The notes under the pieces were generated by a model that saw only the letters and a program-made list of their open reading frames with translations, had not been told where the DNA came from and searched no databases. Of a stretch of DNA of 12,063 bases, positions 6,025 to 12,063 are shown one piece after another. Numbering within the stretch: position 1 is the first letter of the stretch; each line of letters opens with the position of its first letter. The position numbers and the translations under genes were made by a program. The DNA is from Planctomycetota bacterium (GTDB lineage Bacteria; Planctomycetota; Phycisphaerae; Sedimentisphaerales; Anaerobacaceae), in contig JADFHU010000083.1 of the NCBI GenBank assembly GCA_022567055.1, positions 1 through 12,063 on the forward strand, given 5' to 3'.

Positions 6025-6067
6025 TTCAAGAGGCGTGGCGTGTCAGGTCCCCGTCCCGGCTCGTGCT

Positions 6068-6147
6068 CGTCGTCGTAATCGTTGTCGTAATCGAAAACCC
6101 TGCATGCCAATCCACCGGTTCGATTACGATTACGACGACGACAACGA
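6068..6147. repeat. Long imperfect hairpin of TCG/TAATCG units between convergent genes
   Basis: The left arm (6068-6095) contains TCGTAATCGTTGTCGTAATC and the right arm (6119-6147) its near-complement, TTCGATTACGATTACGAC and onward. The stem is about 25-28 bp with a loop of about 23 bases. It lies between the ends of the DHDPS-family gene (6024) and the DUF1592-type gene (6213), so it could stop transcription from both sides. There is no T-run, so it is not a canonical intrinsic terminator. Similar TCG-rich imperfect palindromes occur between convergent genes in planctomycetes and related phyla. The rest of 6025-6212 shows nothing else. Confidence 0.65.
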
Positions 6148-6212
6148 TGGACAGCGTGACCTTTCACCGAACCAGGCCCCAATTCACCGCTCGGTCGCTG
6201 CCTGCCTCTCAC

Positions 6213-8750
6213 TCAATTCGTCCGAAAGGGTTCACTCAAGACAACGAGACGCAGCAGATCCCTAAAGCCATTGCCCCTTGCGTCCAGATCGTCAAGAATC
6301 CGGTCCAGGTGCGGTCGATCACCCGGCCCGGTCGGTCGGCCCGTGGCGTAGGCCATGAGCTTTTCCGTCAGCGAAAAGGCGAACTGGTCCCGCTGCTCAA
6401 CCAGAATAGCCTTTAGGCCAACGATGTCATCAAAGCGTTTGTCCCCCGGCAGTTCGCCCGTTGCATCGACAGGTCTGTCACGGCCATAGGTGTCACGCCA
6501 GCCGCCAATCGGATCGAAATTCTCCAGGGCAAAGCCCAGGGGATCGATCTTCTTGTGGCAGTCGTAGCAGGTGGGCGTATCGCGGTGCTTCTTCAACTGG
6601 TCACGGATCGTTTGAGCGCCGCGGATGTCGGGGTCGAGAGGCTCGACATCGGGTGGGGGTGGTGCCGGTGGCGTTCCCAGGATGTTTTCCAGCAGCCAGA
6701 CACCCCGCAGGACCGGAGACGTATCCACCCCATTCGCCGTCACGGTCAACACGCTCGCCTGGCCCAGCAAGCCCCCGCGCCGCCTATCGGTGAGACGCAC
6801 CCGCTCAAACCCGCTTCCCTCCGGCAGCTTCAATCCATACAGCCGCGCCAGGGGCCGGTTGACATAGGTGAAATCGGCATCGAGAAAGGTGATGATGTCC
6901 AGGTTCGAATCGATCAGGTGTCGCGTAAACAGGCGGGTTTCCTCGCGCATGGCGCGACCGAGATCGCCCAGGTAGAAGGCTCGAAACGCGCCCCGATCCG
7001 GCTTGGTGGCCCCCAGGTCGCGCAGCGTCAACCAACTCCCCAAAAAGCCTTCGATAAACGCATCGGAGCGTGGGTCGTTCAGCATCCGCTCGACTTGCCT
7101 GCCCAACACACCCGGTTCGAGCAGGGCGTTGCTTCGAGCGAGATCCAATAGTTCCCGATCCGGCATCGACGACCACAGGAAATAAGAGAGACGCGAGGCC
7201 AGGACGTAGGACGACGGCGACTCCTCCGGCTGACTGAGGTAGAGGAAATGCGGTGAGCAGAGCACGGCCTTCACACCATCGGCGTAGGCATCCAGCGGCG
7301 CATGCCCCATCTCTCGACGAACCCGGATCACCTCCATCAGGCGATCCACTTCGTCCGGCCGGACCGGTCGACGATAGGCCTGCGCGGCGAATGCCCCCAG
7401 GCTGGCCCGCATCTGTTCTGGGGTTATTGTGCCCGTCGCCTGCACCTGCTCCCAACTCGCGCCCAGGATGGCCCGCTGACCTGCCGTCGGCCACGCTTCG
7501 TACAACGGCCCTTCGATCTCGATGTCATCGATCCGGATCTGCGGCATCTTGCCCTCGGCCAGCGCCAGCCATCGGTTCTCGACAATGCCCGGACGACGGG
7601 GCTCTGGGAACAAATTCGGATATTTCTTCACCAGCCGCCCATACACGTTCCGCACGTCGATGGGCCCGTTGCGAAAGGTAAAGCGGGGCGTGTACCCTGC
7701 GTCCAACCAGACACGCACCCTGTACTGTCCGATCCCGTCTGCCAGCTCGATCTCCGTCAGCAAGGGCTCGATCGGTTGGGGCGTGTGCAGGCGACCGACC
7801 CGATGATCGCCGGGCCGGATCCCCAGGCGAAAGGGCTCGTTGGGATCGTTGCCCAACAGTTTGGGGTCGTAGGGGTTAATTCTATTCAACGCTTCGGCCT
7901 GGAAGCGGATCTCATAATAGCCATCATAGGGCACGCCCTCGGCAAAGGCGTGGATGGGTCCATAGGCCCCTTCGTGCTTGTCTGCGCCGATCACCTCGTA
8001 GAGCGTCATCCACGCGTACTTGTTGGACTTGCGATGCACCTGGTCGATCTCGGGCTGCTGATGAAAGCCGTCGGAGAAACGCCACGTTTGAATGGGCGGC
8101 TTTTTGAGGGGGCCCATGGCTTTGCGAACGACCCGATCCGCCGCATCCAGATAGCACTGCATGAGGAACCCGGACGTGATCAGCGTGTCTCCGACGGTGT
8201 CTAAGTTCTCGCTGATCTGATCTCGTGGAAACCCGGTGGTGGGGTCGAAAATGGTGGTGTTGAGGTGCAGCAGGTCACGAATCGTGTTGCGGTATTCGCG
8301 AGAGTTCAATCGCCGCAGCACGGCCCGCTCGCCCGTTTCTTCACGCGAGCGGTGGAAGCGGGCGATGCGGTCGGTCAGGAAGGCGATGACCCGTCGCCGC
8401 TCTGCCACGGCCGGTTGCTTCGCGTCCTCGGGTGGCATCTCGCCTAGGTTGAGCTGGTCGAGGATGTCCTGGTATTGTAGTAGGTCGTCCTCGTTGCTGA
8501 TCGAAGCGGAGAGTGTATCGAAGCGACGCTTGGCCTTCTGTTTTCTCTCGCCGTGACAGCGCACGCAGTAGGTGTCCAAGAAGAGCCGAGCGGTGGCGGC
8601 GACTGTTTCCTTGGGTGGCGAAGCAACCTCGCTTGCCGATGCGTTTGCGGCTCGGCTGGGAGAACCGCACATCGACGCCGCCGCGAAACAGAGGATAACC
8701 CCAACCCAGGGCTCGCATGCCAGCGCTAAGGGTCGCAACCGACACGTCAT
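6213..8750 (-). CDS. Secreted planctomycete-type cytochrome protein with DUF1587-1595-1592-1588-1585 domains
   Basis: An 845-residue protein from the ATG at 8750. After a signal peptide (about residues 1-36) comes a cytochrome c-like domain with CVRCH (62-66) followed by GERKQKAKRRFDTL and LDQLNLGEMPP (the PSCyt/PSD3 opening). RRLNSREYRNTIRDLL (about 147-162) is the DUF1587 hallmark. A carbohydrate-binding-like middle (about 225-410) precedes the DUF1595 segment (FAAQAYRRPVRPDEVDRLM). DUF1592 then carries LCSPHFLYLSQP and LASRLSYFLWSSMPDREL, DUF1588 GLLGQASVLTVTANGVDTSP and LLENILGTPPAPPP with CYDCHKKIDPLGF (728-740), and DUF1585 covers the last 80 residues. Two CxxCH motifs suggest two covalent haems in a periplasmic protein. 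The start overlaps the DUF1552 stop as ATGA; a GTG two codons upstream is possible. The molecular role of the family is not established. Confidence 0.92.
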   Translation of the reverse strand: MTCRLRPLALACEPWVGVILCFAAASMCGSPSRAANASASEVASPPKETVAATARLFLDTYCVRCHGERKQKAKRRFDTLSASISNEDDLLQYQDILDQLNLGEMPPEDAKQPAVAERRRVIAFLTDRIARFHRSREETGERAVLRRLNSREYRNTIRDLLHLNTTIFDPTTGFPRDQISENLDTVGDTLITSGFLMQCYLDAADRVVRKAMGPLKKPPIQTWRFSDGFHQQPEIDQVHRKSNKYAWMTLYEVIGADKHEGAYGPIHAFAEGVPYDGYYEIRFQAEALNRINPYDPKLLGNDPNEPFRLGIRPGDHRVGRLHTPQPIEPLLTEIELADGIGQYRVRVWLDAGYTPRFTFRNGPIDVRNVYGRLVKKYPNLFPEPRRPGIVENRWLALAEGKMPQIRIDDIEIEGPLYEAWPTAGQRAILGASWEQVQATGTITPEQMRASLGAFAAQAYRRPVRPDEVDRLMEVIRVRREMGHAPLDAYADGVKAVLCSPHFLYLSQPEESPSSYVLASRLSYFLWSSMPDRELLDLARSNALLEPGVLGRQVERMLNDPRSDAFIEGFLGSWLTLRDLGATKPDRGAFRAFYLGDLGRAMREETRLFTRHLIDSNLDIITFLDADFTYVNRPLARLYGLKLPEGSGFERVRLTDRRRGGLLGQASVLTVTANGVDTSPVLRGVWLLENILGTPPAPPPPDVEPLDPDIRGAQTIRDQLKKHRDTPTCYDCHKKIDPLGFALENFDPIGGWRDTYGRDRPVDATGELPGDKRFDDIVGLKAILVEQRDQFAFSLTEKLMAYATGRPTGPGDRPHLDRILDDLDARGNGFRDLLRLVVLSEPFRTN

Positions 8751-10027
8751 GTCCACTCCAAGCCGGTCAGGGTACCGGTGCCGGTACCGAAGCGGTCGGT
8801 CTCCACACCGAAGCGTTGGAGCATGGAAGCGTAGAGATTGCAGAGCGGTACGCGTTTTCTGCTCTCGGCAGGATAGCTTTTGTGGTCGCCGTGCTTGAAA
8901 CCACCGCCCGCCAGGATGATCGGCAGGTCGTGGTTTGTGTGCGCATTGCCGTTGCCCATGCCGCTACCCAGCATCACCATGGTACGATCGAGCAGGGTCT
9001 CATCGGATTCAGCCTCCCGGATCGAGCTGAGCTTGGTCAAGAAGCGGGCGTATTGCTCCATCTGATACAACTCGATCTGTACCAGCTTCTCGATCTTCTC
9101 CGGGGCCTGGCCGTGGTGTGACAGCGAGTGATACCCGCTCTTGATGCCCAGGTCCGAAGCGGCGAATCCCTTGCCGATTTCCAGGGTCGCGATCCGCGTC
9201 GAATCCGTTTGGAGTGCCAGCGCGATCAGGTCGTAGATGGCCGGGAGGTCGCGGGTCAGTCCCTGGTTTTGCGGCGCCTCCATCTCGACATGCGGTTTGG
9301 GAACGTCCTGCCACTGTTGATCCATCTCGAGCTTCAACTCAACATCGCGTAGCGCCGAGAAGTACTCATCCAGTTTTTCATTATCGCGCCTGTTCAGTTT
9401 CCGGTTCAGCGCCTGGGCGTCACCCTGCACCGCGTCGAGGATCGATCCCTGCAAGGCGATACGGTCCTTGGCCCGACGCCTCGATGCCGCGCTCTCCGGG
9501 ACAAACAGAGCGTTGAAAAGCTCACGTGGCCCCGCGATCGGCGGCACCCGCGTGCCCGTCCGGGTCCAACTCATCCGGCACCCCCCATGTAGCCCATTAT
9601 CCGACCCCACCGCCAAGGAGGGAAAACGCGTCGCCGAGCCCACAAACTCCGCGGCCTGCTGATCGAGGCTGATCCCGCCATCGGGCATCCCCTTCGCCTC
9701 GGACCGCTTGACACCGGTCAAGTAACAGTGAATCGCGAAGTGCCCTCCTCTGACATCGTGATCCAGGTGCGAAAACAGGGTGAAACTCTGGCGATGCTTT
9801 TCCAACGGCTTTAGCAAGGGCGTCATCTCGTAGTCGGCGCCGAATGTCTTGGGCCAAAAAGAACCACCGTACATGCCAAATTCGTTGCCTATGCAAACCA
9901 TTCGTCTGGGCGATTTCGACGGCGCGCTGGCCGACGCCACCCTGGGCAAGGATTCCAACGCGGGCAAGGCCAGCAGGACGCCAGCCGATTTCAGGAATGA
10001 TCTGCGGTTACCTTGGTGTATGACCAT
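8747..10027 (-). CDS. DUF1552 family protein, Tat-type exported
   Basis: A 426-residue protein. The N-terminus NRRSFLKSAGVLLALPALES (about residues 7-26) is a twin-arginine signal followed by a hydrophobic stretch. The body matches the DUF1552 family: MVCIGNEFGMYGGSFWPK, TLFSHLDHDVRGGHFAIHCY, SLDQQAAEFVG, SLAVGSDNG, MSWTRTGTRVPP, LNRRDNEKLDEYFSALRDVE, YHSLSHHGQ and TMVMLGSGMGNGNAHTNHDL. The conserved His and Asp clusters suggest a metal-binding alkaline-phosphatase-like fold, as in the related DUF1501 family, but no activity is proven. The ATG at 10027 is chosen for the GGGAGG seven bases upstream; an ATG at 10042 would include that site in the coding region. The gene overlaps the downstream cytochrome-like gene by four bases (ATGA), and these two families usually occur together in planctomycetes and verrucomicrobia, suggesting they act together outside the cytoplasm. 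Confidence 0.92.
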   Translation of the reverse strand: MVIHQGNRRSFLKSAGVLLALPALESLPRVASASAPSKSPRRMVCIGNEFGMYGGSFWPKTFGADYEMTPLLKPLEKHRQSFTLFSHLDHDVRGGHFAIHCYLTGVKRSEAKGMPDGGISLDQQAAEFVGSATRFPSLAVGSDNGLHGGCRMSWTRTGTRVPPIAGPRELFNALFVPESAASRRRAKDRIALQGSILDAVQGDAQALNRKLNRRDNEKLDEYFSALRDVELKLEMDQQWQDVPKPHVEMEAPQNQGLTRDLPAIYDLIALALQTDSTRIATLEIGKGFAASDLGIKSGYHSLSHHGQAPEKIEKLVQIELYQMEQYARFLTKLSSIREAESDETLLDRTMVMLGSGMGNGNAHTNHDLPIILAGGGFKHGDHKSYPAESRKRVPLCNLYASMLQRFGVETDRFGTGTGTLTGLEWT

Positions 10028-10034
10028 GCACGAG

Positions 10035-10040
10035 CCTCCC
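10035..10040 (-). promoter_or_regulatory. Ribosome binding site deciding the DUF1552 start
   Basis: GGGAGG on the minus strand, seven bases before the ATG at 10027. It shows that the ATG at 10042, which lies upstream of it, is unlikely to be the start. Confidence 0.7.
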
Positions 10041-10110
10041 ATTGATAGGGATCAGACATCGGTTGCGCAAGACATGATCGGCCGACCTGGGCCCATCACC
10101 ACGAAACTGC

Positions 10111-10139
10111 ATTATATCCTACAGATCGTGGAATGTAGA
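10111..10139 (-). promoter_or_regulatory. Sigma70-like promoter for the DUF1552-DUF1592 pair
   Basis: On the minus strand TCTACA (10139-10134) and a perfect TATAAT (10116-10111) are separated by 17 bases, directly downstream of the DUF1080 stop. The start point would be near 10104, giving a leader of about 77 bases to the DUF1552 ATG. This would let the DUF1552/DUF1592 pair be expressed apart from the upstream CFA/DUF1080 pair. Confidence 0.45.
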
Positions 10140-10141
10140 GC

Positions 10142-10936
10142 CTATAGCTCCTTGATGAAGATATTCTTGAACTGTACGAGACTCGGCGGGCTGTTCCACT
10201 TGCCGTTGCGCTTGCCGCCGTGGTGTTGCAGGGCGATGGGGCCGCTGGGGGCGATGCCGGGGAGTTGGGCCCGGTCGATGACCTTGATGTCGTTCAGAAC
10301 GACCGTGACACGGTCACCCACCATGGTGATCTCGAAGCGGTTCCACTGACCGACGGGTTTGTCGGCCTGATGCCGGGGCGTCACGCCGGCGCGGACCTCC
10401 GGGGGCATGGATTTGTCCATGCGATAGCCGTAAAACTCGCCCGAGCCGATCGGCCAGCACCAGATGTTCACTTGATTCTTGCCGGCCCCCCTCAGATATA
10501 CCCCGCTATCCGAATCGGGCAGGGCCAGAGTCATCGGCTTGCCCGTGATGTCTCGGGCATGGGTCCCATCGGGCAGGATATAGGGAATGCGGGGATTGAC
10601 GTAGGGGGTCTCTTTGATCCGCCAGTCGATGCGGAGCACGAAGTCCTGGTACGCCTGCGTGTGGTGCAGGCTTTTGTCTCCTTGGGCTTCGCTCTCGGCA
10701 TCGTAATCAATGACGCCGTCGACGACCTTCCAATGCCCGCCGTCGCCGGCGGGGACCTTCCAGCCGGTGAAGTCCCGCCCATTGAAGAGTGAAATGAAAC
10801 CGGCAGGCGCGATGTTGTCCGATGCGGGGCCCACTGCCGCTGAGTCAGTCGATTGGGGACCAGCCGGAAGCAGAGGGCTTCCTAAAAGAAAGACAACCAA
10901 TGCCATCGTTCGTCTAATAAACGCTATGAGATTCAT
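10142..10936 (-). CDS. Secreted DUF1080 protein (3-keto-disaccharide hydrolase / LamG-like fold)
   Basis: A 264-residue protein. The N-terminus MNLIAFIRRTMALVVFLLGS is a signal peptide followed by a Ser/Ala/Pro-rich linker to about residue 44. The DUF1080 domain opens with FISLFNGRDFTGWK (47-60), then GHWKVVDGVIDYDA, YQDFVLRIDWRI, SDSGVYLRG, VNIWCWPIGSGEFYGYR, VGQWNRFEITMVGDRVTVVLNDIKVID and GPIALQHHG, the complete set of family signatures. Some DUF1080 members hydrolyse 3-keto-glycosides; that activity here is inferred. The ATG at 10936 has AAGGAG six bases upstream and overlaps the stop of the fatty-acid methyltransferase gene as ATGA, so the two are probably co-translated. A much longer in-frame start at 11101 would overlap that gene and lacks a signal peptide at its front, so it is rejected. 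Confidence 0.9.
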   Translation of the reverse strand: MNLIAFIRRTMALVVFLLGSPLLPAGPQSTDSAAVGPASDNIAPAGFISLFNGRDFTGWKVPAGDGGHWKVVDGVIDYDAESEAQGDKSLHHTQAYQDFVLRIDWRIKETPYVNPRIPYILPDGTHARDITGKPMTLALPDSDSGVYLRGAGKNQVNIWCWPIGSGEFYGYRMDKSMPPEVRAGVTPRHQADKPVGQWNRFEITMVGDRVTVVLNDIKVIDRAQLPGIAPSGPIALQHHGGKRNGKWNSPPSLVQFKNIFIKEL

Positions 10937-12063
10937 GCTTTGCTCCTTTCCTGAAAAGGCTTGGACGTTCTGTATAGGTCTGCTCTCGTGAGTGGCAGAC
11001 CGGAGGCGCCCTTGCTGGATCGTCTGCTGGCGACGACTTGACAGATATGCGTCGATCCATCTGCAAAGCCGATGGACCCGCTGGCGAGATAGAGCGCCCA
11101 CATGCGGAACGTCTCTTTTCCCACCAACTCTATGGCCTCCTCCTTGTGCGCTATGAGACCTCGGTACCAGTGCCGAGCCGTGAGGGCATAGTGTTCACGC
11201 CAGGCTTCGACATCATGCACTTCAAAGCGACATATCTGCAGCAGATCGATGGTGTGACCCACCTGGTCCAATTCGCTGCCCGGGAAGATGTACTTCAAGA
11301 GAAGACGACGCTCGGGTCTGATCTTGCGGGCGGCGCGGCGAGTCCTTTTCGCCTGGCGGCAGATGCCGTGATTGAGGAGGATCCCTCTGTCCCGTAAGAG
11401 GGACTTGATCTTCTGGAAGTATCGCGTCATGTTGGCGATCCCGACATGTTCGAACATGCCGATGCTGGCGATCTTGTCATACTCCCCTTCGAGGCCCGAG
11501 TAATCCCGTAGTTCCACGCGTATCTGGCTCTCAAGGCCGAGCCTCTTCACCTTTTCCGTGGCGTAATCAAACTGGGTCTGGGACAGTGTGACACCGTGGG
11601 CCTGGACGCCGTAGTGTTGTGCCGCGTGGCAGATCAGTCCGCCCCAGCCGCATCCGATGTCCAGAAACCGGTCGCGCGGCTGCAGCCGGAGTTTTCGACA
11701 GATCATTTCTAATTTGTCATGCTGGGCTTGGTCGAGCGACGTGTCCGGCGTCCTAAAGTATCCGCAGGAGTACTGCATTTCTTTGCCCAGGAACAGGGCA
11801 TAGAACTCGTTGCTGATATCGTAATGGAATTGAATGAATTCTTGGTTGTCTCTGCGCGATTCTTTTCGGCCCACTTCGTCGCCTGGGTACTGATGCTTTT
11901 CATTCGTCTCCGGGCGCGACGAGAACAAGAAGGGTAAGGCCTGCTTGAGAAGAAAAGACTTTTTGATGCCCCTCAATCTCTTTCTCGAGCTTCGCGCGCC
12001 TTCATTACGGGCCGCCGCCACGCAATCAATCAAGTCGCCGTGGCTGTCCATCGACCCGCTCAC
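10933..12063 (-). CDS. Cyclopropane-fatty-acyl-phospholipid synthase-like SAM methyltransferase, 5' end at window edge
   Basis: The protein transfers a methylene from S-adenosylmethionine to unsaturated acyl chains of membrane lipids, if the family role holds. Numbering from the window edge (GTG at 12063): FIQFHYDISNEFYALFL (about 76-92), MQYSCGYF (96-103, with the conserved active-site Cys100), the SAM-binding FLDIGCGWGG (133-142), HGVTLSQTQFDYA, and IGMFEHVG (201-208, with the conserved Glu). FPGSELDQVGHTIDLLQ and REHYALTARHWYRGL follow, carrying conserved His and Tyr-region motifs. Length (376 seen) is close to the family's 380-420. The frame is open to the edge; starts at ATG 12051 or further upstream are possible, so treat the 5' end as unresolved. 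The stop overlaps the DUF1080 start (ATGA). No membrane segment is seen; CFA synthases act at the cytoplasmic face of the membrane. Confidence 0.88.
   Translation of the reverse strand: MSGSMDSHGDLIDCVAAARNEGARSSRKRLRGIKKSFLLKQALPFLFSSRPETNEKHQYPGDEVGRKESRRDNQEFIQFHYDISNEFYALFLGKEMQYSCGYFRTPDTSLDQAQHDKLEMICRKLRLQPRDRFLDIGCGWGGLICHAAQHYGVQAHGVTLSQTQFDYATEKVKRLGLESQIRVELRDYSGLEGEYDKIASIGMFEHVGIANMTRYFQKIKSLLRDRGILLNHGICRQAKRTRRAARKIRPERRLLLKYIFPGSELDQVGHTIDLLQICRFEVHDVEAWREHYALTARHWYRGLIAHKEEAIELVGKETFRMWALYLASGSIGFADGSTHICQVVASRRSSKGASGLPLTRADLYRTSKPFQERSKA
10943..10948 (-). promoter_or_regulatory. Ribosome binding site of the DUF1080 gene
   Basis: AAGGAG on the minus strand, six bases before the ATG at 10936 and inside the 3' end of the methyltransferase gene. 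It fixes the start at the signal peptide. Confidence 0.7.

Noticed and set aside
6068..6147. CRISPR-like or tandem repeat array
   Set aside because: The repeats form one inverted pair with internal near-repeats; there are no regularly spaced unique spacers and no cas genes.
5987..6265. Short frame encoding an acidic FDYDYDDDND stretch
   Set aside because: The stretch is the translation of the right arm of the intergenic TCG/TAATCG hairpin, not a gene; the mirror frame on the other strand gives a similar Asp/Tyr run.
6805..7494. Minus-strand frame of about 229 codons in another phase of the DUF1592-type gene
   Set aside because: It overlaps the real frame entirely and has the Gly/Arg-rich composition typical of shifted GC-rich coding sequence.
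7302..8204. Plus-strand open frame of about 300 codons inside the DUF1592-type gene
   Set aside because: It is an antisense shadow of a well-supported 845-residue protein with all expected domains; no start signal or family resemblance.

Overview
The window looks like DNA from a planctomycete or close relative, probably environmental or a metagenome-assembled genome. The support is family content: a secreted multidomain cytochrome-like protein of the DUF1587/1595/1592/1588/1585 type paired with a DUF1552 protein, a secreted DUF1080 protein, and a secreted right-handed beta-helix protein. No RNA gene, CRISPR array or complete insertion sequence is visible.

Left part (1-3915), a zone of decay. 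A phosphoenolpyruvate synthase-like N-terminus (29-352, +) meets the 3' part of a secreted beta-helix gene (1-1666, -) tail to tail near base 300-320; both proteins lose their normal continuation there. Between the beta-helix gene and a two-domain GNAT acetyltransferase (2126-2962, +) lies a 160-bp foldback element flanked by TA (1766-1925), then a short transposase-like remnant. After the GNAT gene come a 45-codon remnant resembling an enolase-superfamily protein and a truncated Nramp-type transporter gene. The transporter is split by a second foldback element of 240 bp (3558-3797) with 25-bp terminal inverted repeats and a TAA target duplication. Removing the element plus one TAA restores the transporter reading frame exactly.

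Middle part (3944-6024, +): two intact, coupled genes (TAATG overlap), an NAD-dependent epimerase/dehydratase-like Rossmann protein and a dihydrodipicolinate-synthase-family protein. With the enolase-like remnant upstream, they suggest a sugar-acid type pathway that may have lost one enzyme; this is inference.

Right part (6213-12063, -): four genes in the order cyclopropane-fatty-acyl-phospholipid synthase-like methyltransferase, DUF1080 protein, DUF1552 protein, DUF1592-type cytochrome protein. The first two overlap by ATGA and so do the last two; a sigma70-like promoter is visible between the pairs. The convergent junction at 6025-6212 holds a strong imperfect hairpin built of TCG/TAATCG units.

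The most interesting signals are the two different full-length-palindromic miniature elements within 2.1 kb and the tail-to-tail gene junction at the left edge. I see no convincing new multi-gene system.
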